Shown here: in pieces, positions 42,309 to 51,252 of the stretch | Layout: each line of letters opens with the position of its first letter | Position numbering within the stretch: the first letter of the stretch is position 1 | Source: Clostridiales bacterium | Lineage (GTDB): Bacteria > Bacillota > Clostridia > Oscillospirales > Oscillospiraceae | Assembly (NCBI GenBank): GCA_029265405.1 | Contig: JAJUJI010000005.1 | Coordinates: 121,309-185,308, forward strand | Direction: 5' to 3' | Length of the DNA: 64,000 bases | The notes under the pieces: generated by a model | What the model was told of the DNA's origin: nothing | Databases searched by the model: none | Seen by the model: only the letters and a program-made list of their open reading frames with translations | Made by a program: the position numbers and the translations under genes

Positions 42309-42681
42309 GCCAAAGCCGCTTTTTTTGCCAAAGAGAGGGCCCCGCGTCGCAAATGAGCCGGGCCTCTCCAAGATGCAAAATACGCTTGCGCTCAGCCTTA
42401 ACGTCGCGCCACGGCGCCCTCGGGCGGAATCGGCTTCGCGCTATCCCCGCTTTTTCATGGGCCGCCTCAAGCGGGCAGGTTCTGTCCGTGCCGCTGAGTT
42501 TATAGGCAAGCTCGCCGTTTTCGGCTCGGATAGCCTGAACCTTAAACGGAAACGCTTCCCGAAGCGTTTCAACCGAATTTACCGGCGCACGTCCCTCGAA
42601 AGCTTATACGGAGCCATATCGCGCGCCTTCGCCTGATTTTATGCGGCAGAGGTCGAGAGGGCGTTTTTTTGCCGCCGCATA
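42309..42681. other. Gene-free interval with one short hairpin
   Basis: No gene is supported in this GC-rich stretch. A 9-bp perfect hairpin GAAACGCTT (42549-42557) / AAGCGTTTC (42562-42570) has no T run. The open frames crossing it lack ribosome binding sites and family patterns. Confidence 0.5.
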
Positions 42682-42710
42682 TTGATTTTTCCCGTAAGAT
42701 GTGCTAGTAT
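42682..42710 (+). promoter_or_regulatory. Promoter of tRNA-Arg
   Basis: TTGATT (42682-42687), 17 bp, TAGTAT (42705-42710), 38 bp before the tRNA. Confidence 0.5.
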
Positions 42711-42747
42711 GTTTAAGCTCTCGGCTTGAAACGGCCGGGCGATGCTT

Positions 42748-42824
42748 GCGCTTGTAGCTCAGCTGGATAGAGTAACTGGCTACGAACCAGTAGGTCGGGG
42801 GTTCGAATCCCTCCAAGCGTGCCA
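42748..42824 (+). tRNA. tRNA-Arg (anticodon ACG)
   Basis: 77 nt with the encoded CCA. Acceptor GCGCTTG/CAAGCGT (first pair G-U), D arm AGCTCAGCTGGATAGAGT, anticodon arm ACTGG-CTACGAA-CCAGT giving ACG, and T arm GGGGGTTCGAATCCCTC. A34 would be edited to inosine to read CGU, CGC and CGA. The gene is intact although an integrase relic lies 150 bp downstream, so the element used the tRNA 3' end as its attachment site and restored it. Confidence 0.96.
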
Positions 42825-42827
42825 AAA

Positions 42828-42869
42828 AAGCGGCCGAATTCCGCGGAATTCGGCCGCTTGCTCTTTTTT
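42828..42869 (+). terminator. Terminator of tRNA-Arg
   Basis: A 32-base perfect palindrome (42828-42859; arm AAGCGGCCGAATTCCG) followed by TGCTCTTTTTTT. It starts three bases after the CCA. Confidence 0.8.
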
Positions 42870-42967
42870 TGAGAGGTCGCTTGTTTTAGGAATCGGCGCA
42901 CTTTTGGCGCACAAGAAAACAAGAAGATAAACAACTAATTAAGCAAAAACAATACCGCTGCCATGAG

Positions 42968-44486
42968 TTATTGTCTCACAGCAGCGGTTGACATGTTTTT
43001 TATGATAGTTGGCAATATATTGCATCTCCAGGCGTTATTCTTTCTGAGAACCACACAGGCTATGCAGTCGGCGGCCATTTCGCCGGCTTCCTTTATCATA
43101 TGCGTGTATATATAAATCGTCGTACTGGTGCGGGTATGGCCGAGGCGCTTTGAAACGGATACGATGTCCTTTCCGTTGTTTATTAATATGCTTGCCAGAG
43201 TGTGACTGAAGGCGTGGGGGTTAATGTGAGGGAGTCTGTGGCGCTGCGCGAAGCTGCCGAGCCATACGGTCAGGCTGTCGGGATGCATCGGCTCACCATT
43301 ATCCTTTATAAAAACATAATCCGTATCGTGCCATAAGCCGCCGTTTTTTAGCTTAAGTTCAAGATACCAGTTCTCATAATATTTATTAAGAAGCTTCATA
43401 GTCTCGGCGGGCATTTTTATAAAGCGGGTGTTTCTCGTCTTCGTCGTATCCTCATAAATGCCGATATCTGGCGAGCAAAGCAAGGTGGTATCGGTTTTTA
43501 TCTGGCTGTTGTCAAAATTCACCTTAGACCACTTTAAGCCCGCTATTTCTCCGCGGCGGCAGCCGGTTATCAGAAGAAGATGGGTCGCTGTGCGCCGCTT
43601 AATTGGCTCTTCCTCCAGACAATCTAATATCTTTGATATGTCTATAGGCTGAAAATAGCTAACCTCATGATGCACCTGCTTTGGAGGCGCGGCCCTGGAA
43701 GCCGGATTGAAGGGTATCAGCATTTCTTTTTCCGCCTGGTTCATAACGGTAGAAATCAGCCTGTGATGCTCAAGGCTGGTTTTGTTGGATAACGGCGAGG
43801 TATCCCGCTCTATCTTGAAAATATCAGCGGTTTTAATCTTAACGCCTTGGCGATTGCCTCGGCTTTTGCGATTGTTATTTTCTGGCTTCGGCATGCTGCG
43901 GTTATCGTGGCGGCCGAAACCTGCGATGCCTCGGCTAACGCGCAACGGGTAATTCCTTTTGATTTCAACAGTTCTGATACATCAATGACGGGAGCTGCTC
44001 TGCCCATACTGTTGCGGACGCCCTTTCTCGGCAAGATTATTATAGAAGCTGTTAAGGTGCTGGGGGCGTATTTCGCAAAGCCTCAAATGTCCTATTGCCT
44101 TATTAATCCGAGCCAGCAGCTCTTTATACATATAAATTGTTCTGTGCTTCGCGCCGGCCCGCTCCTTGAGCTTGATAACATAATCGGCGTATTCGGCAAA
44201 GGTCTGCCGGTTGTCGGCGTCGAAGCCCTGCTCAATCTTCTGCTCAAAATCCAAAGCGGCTTTCTGCACAGCCTTGGCAATCTGACGTTCCGTCATGCCG
44301 GGGGGGCTTCCAGGTCAGGAAGTGTCGAATCTGTTTGCCTTCCATATCACGTCCTCTGGTGACTGTTATCTTATAGGATGTGCCCGTCTTGCCTTCCATT
44401 TTTCTGATGTTAGCCGTAATCAACCTCACCCCTTTTAAGACAGACATTATCTCATGTTTAATTGAAATTAACATAGTGACACGCAT
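42968..44486 (-). pseudogene. Tyrosine integrase, degraded by several frameshifts
   Basis: Four overlapping leftward frames together spell one clostridial-element integrase of about 480 residues. 44486-44244 gives the N-terminal arm-binding domain (KGVRLITANIRKMEGKTG). 44296-43982 gives the core-binding domain (TFAEYADYVIKLKE, NSFYNNLAEKG). 44034-43810 gives an inserted helix-turn-helix (KGITRCALAEASQVSAATI). 43945-42968 gives the catalytic domain (LLITGCRRGEIAGLKW, RLGHTRTSTTIYIYTH). At least three frame changes, near 44260, 44000 and 43830, break it. The second catalytic arginine of the HxxR box is also replaced (HAFSHTLAS, Ser for Arg). It lies just beyond the tRNA-Arg 3' end, the normal place for the integrase of an element inserted there. 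Confidence 0.88.
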
Positions 44487-44704
44487 TTATTTGTGGTTTT
44501 TGATATTAAAATGACTATTATTAATCCGAATGGCTTTTTTATATTTAAATAGTAGTGAAAATGTATAAGCAAATCACTATTACGCGTAAAATTTCTTTAA
44601 AAAATATGGAAAATGTCTGGACTTTACTTATTTACTGTGTTATTATCCATTGCAAAGACAAAAATTGTAAATGTCGTAAAATGACAAAGAAATGAGGCAG
44701 CCGG

Positions 44705-45823
44705 ATGCTTACCGAGTTCCAATGCATGCAAATTGAAAAAGCTCTTACGGATAATATAGAGCCTCGTAAGCTTGCCGCTTATTTATGCCTGCATATGGGA
44801 CTGACGGTTGCCGAGGCTACGGCTCTGCGGTTATGCGACATCGATTTTAAAAATAAAACCCTTACAATACATAACACGCTAACAAGGGCAGCTTCATCAT
44901 CGGCGCAGAAGTATAAAATAACAGCCGGAGAAACCGATAGAAAACTTTTTATCCCAGACCATGTGGTGAAAATATTAGAAGAAAACATAGACCTATATCC
45001 TGATCCCGAGTGTTTTCTTATAAGCGGTAATCAGACTACGCCCGGGGCACACCTATTGCAAAATCTGTTGTTGTCAATAAACAGTAAGCTTAATATAGCA
45101 AAAAGCTTAACCGCGATAAAGCTTCGGAACGCTTTCATACGCCGCTGCTTAGAAAATGATATAGACCTTTATACTATTGCATCATATATTGGAGTAAAGC
45201 AGGTTGGAGAGATTCAGAAGAAGTTTGCCGGCTACATCACTCCTCACCCGGAAAAAATAAACATTCTGGAAAGATATACATCTGATTATGTAGCACCCGC
45301 TCAGCCTGATTCTATTAAAGCAAAGCGCATGAATCTTCTCATCCTCGGCGCCGGCAGCCAGGGCCCGGTTGTAAAGGAAACGGCGCAGGCGCTGGGCGTA
45401 TTCCGGGATATCGCCTATCTCGATGATGACCCGAACAACAAGCTGGCGATCGACGCCTGCGAAAACTACAAAAAGTATATTAATACATATCCGATTGCGA
45501 TCCCGTCTTTTGGCAACTGCGCGCTTCGAGCCAAATGGATAGACCGTCTTGAGGAAGCTGGCTTTATACTGCCGACGCTCATCCATCCGATGGCCACCGT
45601 CAGCCCCAGCGCTGTCGTGGGGGAAGGAACTGTGGTTGAAATGAAGGCCATAATCGGCACGGGGGCGCGGATAGGCCGGGGCTGCATAATAAGCTCCGGC
45701 GCGGTAGTGGATTTAAACGCCTCCGTCGGCGAATATGTGCATGTGGGCAGCGCCGCGGCGGTGAAAAAGGACGCCGCGGTGTCGCCCTTTTCGGTGATAC
45801 ACAGCGGCGAGGTTTTCGGATAA
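44705..45823 (+). CDS. Fusion: degenerate tyrosine-recombinase domain plus NeuD/PglD-type sugar O/N-acyltransferase
   Basis: 372 residues. Residues 1-195 follow the catalytic fold of tyrosine recombinases (LAAYLCLHMGLTVAEATALR, LTAIKLRNAFIRRC, IASYIGVKQ). Arg I is Thr34, the HxLR His is Ile138, the next His is Asn142 and the LGH His is Val164; Arg141 and a possible Tyr177 remain, so recombination is unlikely. From Met209 (MNLLILGAGSQGPVVKE) a NeuD/PglD Rossmann half and a left-handed hexapeptide beta-helix (TVSPSAVVGEGTVVEMKAII) form a complete acyltransferase that acts on UDP-sugars. Base composition changes from AT-rich to GC-rich at the joint, and no ribosome binding site precedes Met209. 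It is the first gene of the polysaccharide locus. The recombinase part may act as a DNA-binding regulator; that is inference. Confidence 0.75.
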   Translation: MLTEFQCMQIEKALTDNIEPRKLAAYLCLHMGLTVAEATALRLCDIDFKNKTLTIHNTLTRAASSSAQKYKITAGETDRKLFIPDHVVKILEENIDLYPDPECFLISGNQTTPGAHLLQNLLLSINSKLNIAKSLTAIKLRNAFIRRCLENDIDLYTIASYIGVKQVGEIQKKFAGYITPHPEKINILERYTSDYVAPAQPDSIKAKRMNLLILGAGSQGPVVKETAQALGVFRDIAYLDDDPNNKLAIDACENYKKYINTYPIAIPSFGNCALRAKWIDRLEEAGFILPTLIHPMATVSPSAVVGEGTVVEMKAIIGTGARIGRGCIISSGAVVDLNASVGEYVHVGSAAAVKKDAAVSPFSVIHSGEVFG

Positions 45824-45833
45824 TATGATGAGT

Positions 45834-45900
45834 ATGGAAAAGAAGAGGCTGTATTTATCGTCGCCCACCATGCACGGCGAGGAAACAGTCAATTTAGACA
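45834..45900 (+). pseudogene. N-terminal remnant of a PglE/DegT-type UDP-sugar aminotransferase
   Basis: Starting at the ATG at 45834, the translation MEKKRLYLSSPTMHGEE is the characteristic start of DegT/DnrJ/EryC1 aminotransferases that follow PglD-type genes. After about 18 codons the family pattern stops, and the frame runs out at 46046 without homology. The rest of the gene (about 360 codons) is missing, and the sugar transferase follows. A deletion joined the first codons to sequence in front of the PglC-like gene. Confidence 0.65.
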
Positions 45901-45988
45901 AAGCTCAGAGCCTGGGCAGGCTGTTTCATAGGCAGCCATATTTAAGCAACTTGCGGCAGGATACTATCATTTTTGAGGTTGAAGTATT

Positions 45989-46627
45989 ATGTACCGAAAG
46001 GTTTTCAAAAGAGTTCTTGACATTGCGCTTTCCGCACTGGCTCTGATTGTGCTTTCGCCGTTATTTCTATCCATATTTTTAGCTGTAAAAATAGATTCGC
46101 CGGGTCCCGCGCTGTTCAGGCAAAAACGTGTGGGGATACATAAAAGTTATTTCAACATACTTAAATTTCGAACTATGCAGATAGATACACCGCGCGATGT
46201 GCCGACGCACATGCTGGAAAATCCGGAGCATTGGATAACGCGCGTAGGGAGGTTTCTTCGTAAGACAAGTCTAGACGAGCTGCCGCAAATAGCTCAAATT
46301 TTCACCGGGAAGATGTCCATAATAGGACCGCGCCCCGCTTTATGGAACCAATTTGACTTGATTGAGGAACGCGACAAATATGGTGCAAACGATATAAGGC
46401 CCGGCCTAACCGGTTGGGCGCAGATTAACGGGCGCGACGAGCTGGAAATCGCGGAGAAGGCGAGGCTAGATGGCGAGTATGTCATACGAATGAGCTTTTT
46501 GTTTGATTGCAGGTGTTTTTTTATAACGATTGTTTCCGTCCTCAGGCGGGACGGCATAGTTGAGGGCGGGACGGGTAGTCATCTAAGAGATATTACGAGC
46601 GACAATCAAGAGAAGGTAAATATATAA
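45989..46627 (+). CDS. Undecaprenyl-phosphate sugar phosphotransferase (PglC/WcaJ catalytic type)
   Basis: 212 residues, a monotopic phosphoglycosyl transferase of minimal PglC size. An N-terminal re-entrant hydrophobic helix (about 10-35) precedes the catalytic block KIDSPGPALFRQKRVG. KTSLDELPQ (Asp-Glu dyad), MSIIGPRPAL and PGLTGWAQINGRD follow. It starts glycan assembly by moving a sugar phosphate from a UDP-sugar to undecaprenyl phosphate at the inner membrane face. The ATG at 45989 overlaps the tail of the remnant frame, and TTTGAGGTTGAAG lies upstream. The stop overlaps the next glycosyltransferase start (TAATG). Codon use is between the two composition zones. Confidence 0.92.
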   Translation: MYRKVFKRVLDIALSALALIVLSPLFLSIFLAVKIDSPGPALFRQKRVGIHKSYFNILKFRTMQIDTPRDVPTHMLENPEHWITRVGRFLRKTSLDELPQIAQIFTGKMSIIGPRPALWNQFDLIEERDKYGANDIRPGLTGWAQINGRDELEIAEKARLDGEYVIRMSFLFDCRCFFITIVSVLRRDGIVEGGTGSHLRDITSDNQEKVNI

Positions 46628-47751
46628 TGAAAATTGTTGTTTTATCAAGTCATACTCCCTCCCTTATTTGGTTTCGTATGGATATGATGAAGGCGTTTCT
46701 AAAAGAGGGCTGTGAAGTTGTTGCGGTTGGCAACGAGCCGGCAGAAAAATGGCGTTCAACATTTAAGGAGGCTAATATTAAATATCATCCAATTAAGGTT
46801 AATCGCAACGGTATGAATCCTTTTGCAGATATTATTACATTATTTTCAATAATGAGAATGCTATTACAAGAAAGGCCGGATATTATTTTTGCTTACCATG
46901 CAAAGACGGTTATATACGGTTGCATTGCAGCTAGAATTATGGGTGTCAAAAAGGTGTTTGCACTTATAGCAGGCATAGGATCGGTTTTTAATGCAAAAGG
47001 TGTTGACAACAAATTTATTAGGGCGGTGTTGTGTTTAGAATACCGTATAGCATTGCATATTTGTAATACAGTCTTTTTTCAGAATAAAGATGATAGCGAT
47101 GTTTTTACAAGCAAACGACTTGTTTCCAAGAATAAAGTTGTTCATATCAATGGCTCGGGTGTAAATTTACAAAATTTTATACCAACGCCCCTACCTGAAA
47201 ACCCCGCTTTTCTTTTTATAGGCCGTCTGATAAAAGATAAAGGAATATTAGAATATCTTGAAGCCTGTCGTACTGTTAAAGCTAAAAATAAAAGCATAAG
47301 ATGTTTGCTCGTAGGCCCTTATGATACTAATCCAACGGCTCTTACGCCTAAAGATATTCAAAAATACACAGAAGATAATACAGTAGAGTACTATGGTGAG
47401 CAGCAGGATGTTCGACCATATATTTCACAATGCAGCATATATGTTCTACCTTCATACCGCGAGGGTACTCCGAAAACTATCCTAGAGGCTATGGCATGCG
47501 GCAGAGCTATTATAACTACTAACGCTCCAGGTTGCCGCGAAACGGTGATTGATGGCCAAAACGGTTTTATTGTTCCGGTTATGAATACCGAGGCATTAGT
47601 GGAAAAAATGCTATTTTTAGCGGATAACCGCGAGCTTGTAATTAAAATGGGACAAATAAGCAGAAGCATCGTAGAAAAAAAATATGATGTAGAAGGCGTA
47701 AATGCTATAATACTAAGTGCTATGGGACTTGTAATCCAGGGAGATAAGTAG
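46627..47751 (+). CDS. Family 4 glycosyltransferase (PglA-like)
   Basis: 374 residues with the GT-B fold. The C-terminal donor site contains FLFIGRLIKDKGILEYLEA and the EX7E motif in YREGTPKTILEAMACGRAII. The N-terminal half (MKIVVLSSHTPSLIWFRMDMM) resembles transferases that add the second sugar, such as PglA, after a PglC-type enzyme; its position directly after the PglC-like gene (1-base overlap) agrees. The gene is clearly AT-rich. Donor and linkage are unknown. Confidence 0.88.
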   Translation: MKIVVLSSHTPSLIWFRMDMMKAFLKEGCEVVAVGNEPAEKWRSTFKEANIKYHPIKVNRNGMNPFADIITLFSIMRMLLQERPDIIFAYHAKTVIYGCIAARIMGVKKVFALIAGIGSVFNAKGVDNKFIRAVLCLEYRIALHICNTVFFQNKDDSDVFTSKRLVSKNKVVHINGSGVNLQNFIPTPLPENPAFLFIGRLIKDKGILEYLEACRTVKAKNKSIRCLLVGPYDTNPTALTPKDIQKYTEDNTVEYYGEQQDVRPYISQCSIYVLPSYREGTPKTILEAMACGRAIITTNAPGCRETVIDGQNGFIVPVMNTEALVEKMLFLADNRELVIKMGQISRSIVEKKYDVEGVNAIILSAMGLVIQGDK

Positions 47752-49068
47752 ATGTTCATTAACTTGTTTGAGAAACTCGTTAACAAAGAAGAAAAGCTTT
47801 CCTTAATTGGTCTTGGTTATGTGGGTTTACCTATAGCAATAGCATTTGCAAAAAAATTGAGTGTTATCGGCTTTGATATGAATGAACAAAAAATAAGTAT
47901 ATATAAATCCGGCATTGATCCAACAAAAGAAGTCGGAAACGATGTTATCAAGAATACCTCTGTGGACTTTACCGCTGACGAAACCAGACTGAGAGAAGCA
48001 AAATTCCATATCGTTGCCGTACCGACGCCAGTACATAACGATCATTCGCCCGATCTTACTCCTTTAGAGCGTGCAAGCTACACACTTGGCAAATATTTGG
48101 TAAAGGGCAGCATAGTAGTGTATGAATCTACTGTTTACCCTGGAGTAACCGAAGAAGTATGCGTTCCAATCCTAGAGAGAGAATCGCAGTTGAAATGTGG
48201 GGTAGATTTTAAAGTTGGCTATTCTCCGGAACGCATTAATCCCGGCGACAGAGAACACCGGCTTGAAACTATAACTAAAATTGTATCAGGCATGGATGAA
48301 GAAACGCTTGACCTGATTGCCAAGGTTTACGGGCTTGTTATAGAAGCGGGAGTATACCGTGCCGAGTCAATTAAGGTGGCCGAGGCTGCCAAGGTAATTG
48401 AAAACAGTCAGCGCGATATCAATATCGCCTTTATGAATGAACTTTCTATAATTTTTAATAAGATGGGCATCGACACAAAATCTGTTCTTGAAGCTGCCGG
48501 GACGAAATGGAACTTCCTTAAGTTTTATCCTGGCCTTGTCGGCGGACACTGTATCGGTGTTGACCCGTATTATCTTACATACAAGGCCGAGATGCTAGGT
48601 TATCACAGCCAAATCATACTTGCCGGGCGGCGGATAAACGACGATATGGGCAAATATGTTGCAGAGAATGTAGTCAAAAATCTTATTAAAGCGGGAAAGT
48701 CAATTAATTGGGCAAGCGTGGCTATTCTTGGATTCACTTTTAAGGAAAATTGTCCTGACATAAGAAACAGCAAAGTATTTGATATTGTTAAAGAGCTTCG
48801 CGAATACGGAATAGAGCCTAAAATAACTGATCCATATGCAGATATGCAAGAGACTAGCCGCTTATACGGAGTTGAGCTTGAGGATTTAAGCAAAATACGA
48901 AACATGGATGCTGTAATTGTTGCTGTAGCCCATATACAATTTACTTCTTTGACTATTGAGGATATTGATGCTTTATTTAACGACGGGAAGAGAACTTTGC
49001 TGGATCTTAAGGGCATATTTGACAAGAAAAAATTTGAAGACGCTGGTTACATTTATTGGAGGCTGTAA
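47752..49068 (+). CDS. UDP-N-acetylhexosamine 6-dehydrogenase (WbpO/TviB type)
   Basis: 438 residues of the UDP-glucose/GDP-mannose dehydrogenase family. The NAD-binding LIGLGYVGLPIAIAF, the substrate block PTPVHNDHSPDLTPLERAS, and the catalytic Cys in LVGGHCIGVDPYYLTYKAEM are intact. The pattern NKMGIDTKSVLEAAGTKWNF and the following C4 epimerase point to the TviB/WbpO branch, which oxidises UDP-GlcNAc or UDP-GalNAc to the uronic acid. The start ATG is at 47752, immediately after the preceding stop. The product would enter the capsular repeat as a hexosaminuronic acid. Confidence 0.9.
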   Translation: MFINLFEKLVNKEEKLSLIGLGYVGLPIAIAFAKKLSVIGFDMNEQKISIYKSGIDPTKEVGNDVIKNTSVDFTADETRLREAKFHIVAVPTPVHNDHSPDLTPLERASYTLGKYLVKGSIVVYESTVYPGVTEEVCVPILERESQLKCGVDFKVGYSPERINPGDREHRLETITKIVSGMDEETLDLIAKVYGLVIEAGVYRAESIKVAEAAKVIENSQRDINIAFMNELSIIFNKMGIDTKSVLEAAGTKWNFLKFYPGLVGGHCIGVDPYYLTYKAEMLGYHSQIILAGRRINDDMGKYVAENVVKNLIKAGKSINWASVAILGFTFKENCPDIRNSKVFDIVKELREYGIEPKITDPYADMQETSRLYGVELEDLSKIRNMDAVIVAVAHIQFTSLTIEDIDALFNDGKRTLLDLKGIFDKKKFEDAGYIYWRL

Positions 49069-49070
49069 AA

Positions 49071-50045
49071 ATGGGATACAGCGATCTTAAATTCCCAGAG
49101 AGAACGCTTTTTTTAGTGACAGGTGGAGCAGGCTTTATAGGTTCAAACCTTTGCGAAGCAATACTTAAGCTCGGATACAATGTTCGTTGCCTTGATAATT
49201 TTTCAACCGGAAAAATGGAGAATATTGCGGAGTTTATTAAATCGGCTAACTTTCAACTTATTACGGGCGATATAAAAGAATTTGACACATGTATGCGAGC
49301 ATGCGCTGGGGTAGACTATGTCCTTCACCAGGCGGCGTGGGGAAGCGTTCCTCGAAGCATTGAGCAGCCTTTGTTTTACTGCGCCAATAACATTGCTGGG
49401 ACAGCAAACATGCTTGAAGCTGCAAGGCAAAATTGTGTAAAAAAATTCGTTTACGCTTCAAGCTCCTCTGTATATGGAGATGAACCCAATCTTCCCAAGA
49501 CAGAGGGTATAGAAGGAAACCTTCTCTCGCCATATGCGGTAACGAAACTCTTCGGTGAGGAATGGGCAAGGCAATATATGATCCATTATGGTTTACCAAC
49601 CATTGGCCTCCGTTATTTCAATGTATTTGGACGGCGTCAAAGTCCTGATGGGGATTATGCCGCAGTTATACCTAAATTTATTATCCAATTAATAAAAGGC
49701 GAGCGTCCGATAATATACGGAGACGGCAGGCAGAGTCGCGATTTTACATATATAGAGAATGTAATTGAAGCGAATTTGAAGGCTTGCCTTGCTCCAGAAG
49801 TAGCAAATGGAGAAATATTCAATATTGCATACGGTGGCCGAGAACGATTGATAGATATTTTTAATATAATAAAAAGAATTCTGAATAATGATATCGAGCC
49901 GATATATGGCCCTTGGCGTAAAGGTGATATCAAACATAGCAATGCTAATATCAGTAAAGCAAAAGAGCTGTTGGGATATAATCCGGAGTGGGATTTTAAA
50001 AGAGGAATAGAAGAAACCGTTAAATGGTACAAAGAAAAATTGTGA
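49071..50045 (+). CDS. UDP-sugar 4-epimerase (WbpP/TviC type)
   Basis: 324 residues, an extended short-chain dehydrogenase. The NAD motif LVTGGAGFIGSNLCEAI, catalytic SSSVYGDEP and YAVTKLFGEEW (Tyr-Lys) and RYFNVFGRRQ are present. GGAGG lies eight bases before ATG 49071. Together with the preceding dehydrogenase it forms the two-gene set known from Vi antigen (tviB-tviC), which makes UDP-GalNAcA. Exact substrate order is not determinable. Confidence 0.9.
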   Translation: MGYSDLKFPERTLFLVTGGAGFIGSNLCEAILKLGYNVRCLDNFSTGKMENIAEFIKSANFQLITGDIKEFDTCMRACAGVDYVLHQAAWGSVPRSIEQPLFYCANNIAGTANMLEAARQNCVKKFVYASSSSVYGDEPNLPKTEGIEGNLLSPYAVTKLFGEEWARQYMIHYGLPTIGLRYFNVFGRRQSPDGDYAAVIPKFIIQLIKGERPIIYGDGRQSRDFTYIENVIEANLKACLAPEVANGEIFNIAYGGRERLIDIFNIIKRILNNDIEPIYGPWRKGDIKHSNANISKAKELLGYNPEWDFKRGIEETVKWYKEKL

Positions 50046-50067
50046 AACATCTGGCGGGTGAAATTCT

Positions 50068-51213
50068 GTGAATGAAAACCGTGGCACAATTATTTACATC
50101 GGCGGTTTTGAAATGCCGGACAAAAATGCGGCAGCTCATCGTGTCATAAACAACTCGCGTATATTTCGCGATCTTGGTTACCATGTGGTATTTTGCGGTG
50201 TGGACAGGGATAATGTAAAGGCAGCCAAAATCGACGTTTTTGACAACCACCCGTTACCTTATCCCAGAAATGGCCTTGAATGGTTTAAATATCTAATTGA
50301 TTTTAGTTATATTAAAAATATGCTTATACAGTATAAAGACATACAGTATGTGATAGCTTATAATTTGCATGCAATACCATTGCTTAGATTGCTTGCATAT
50401 TGCAAAATGAGAAAAATAAAAGTAATTGCGGACGTAACTGAATGGTATGAAAATAAATTTTCTTTTAACCCTCTGAAATTAATTAAATTCATTGATACAA
50501 CGCTGGTGATGCAGTTAATTCATAAAAAAGTGGATGGAATAATATCTATCAGTTCCTATTTAGAGAAATATTATAGTAATTATGTAAAAAATATCATTAT
50601 ATTGCCGCCTCTTGTTGATATAAGCGAAGAAAAATGGAGAGTAAAATTAACGAAAAATGATGATTGCATTGAATTTGTTTATGCCGGCTCCCCGGGTTAT
50701 GATAAGGACAATATTGGTTTGATTGTTAATTGTTTCAGTAAAATTGAAACTGATAATAAAGTAAAACTAAAAATATTAGGTTTGGATCGGCAACAATTCG
50801 GAGATTTGTATCCTCAATATATTACCAGTTTGGAAACCCTAGGCGATAAGGTGTCTTTTATGGGTAGAGTATCTCATAGAGAAAGCATCTCCGCCTTAAG
50901 TCAATCGGATTATTGTATATTTATACGGGAACGAAACAGAAAAAACATGGCTGGTTTCCCAACTAAATTTGTTGAATGCATAACTAGCGGCACAGGTATA
51001 ATAGCTAACGATATAAGTGATATAAGGCAATATTTCCCGTCAGACGGCAGAAGTATATTGCTTAATGATATTGATGAGGCTTCAATTTGCAAGGCTTTAC
51101 AGCATGTGATAAATAAGGCAACTGTATGTAAATTAGAAGATAAACTAATTAATAGAGTATTTGACTATCATGCTTATAAGGAAGAAGTTTATAATTTCCT
51201 AAGCAAATTATAA
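50068..51213 (+). CDS. Glycosyltransferase, GT-B fold (family 4-like)
   Basis: 381 residues. The N-terminal acceptor domain begins GTIIYIGGFEMPDKNAAAHR. The C-terminal donor domain has FVYAGSPGYDKDNIGLIV and GRVSHRESISALSQSDYCIF; the final acidic motif is weak (AGFPTKFVECITSG, with one Glu of the usual pair). The start is GTG at 50068 with GGGTGA upstream. The gene is strongly AT-rich. The sugar transferred is unknown. Confidence 0.8.
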   Translation: MNENRGTIIYIGGFEMPDKNAAAHRVINNSRIFRDLGYHVVFCGVDRDNVKAAKIDVFDNHPLPYPRNGLEWFKYLIDFSYIKNMLIQYKDIQYVIAYNLHAIPLLRLLAYCKMRKIKVIADVTEWYENKFSFNPLKLIKFIDTTLVMQLIHKKVDGIISISSYLEKYYSNYVKNIIILPPLVDISEEKWRVKLTKNDDCIEFVYAGSPGYDKDNIGLIVNCFSKIETDNKVKLKILGLDRQQFGDLYPQYITSLETLGDKVSFMGRVSHRESISALSQSDYCIFIRERNRKNMAGFPTKFVECITSGTGIIANDISDIRQYFPSDGRSILLNDIDEASICKALQHVINKATVCKLEDKLINRVFDYHAYKEEVYNFLSKL

Positions 51214-51252
51214 AACATGGTAGTATAATCCAATGTTGAAAGGAAATGTGCC

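Noticed and set aside
28059..42815. A 14.7-kb mobile element bounded by the two GGGTTCGAATCCCTCCA copies
   Set aside because: The interval contains ssrA, smpB, two tRNA-Leu genes and the tetrapyrrole operon, which are core chromosomal genes, and the integrase lies outside it.
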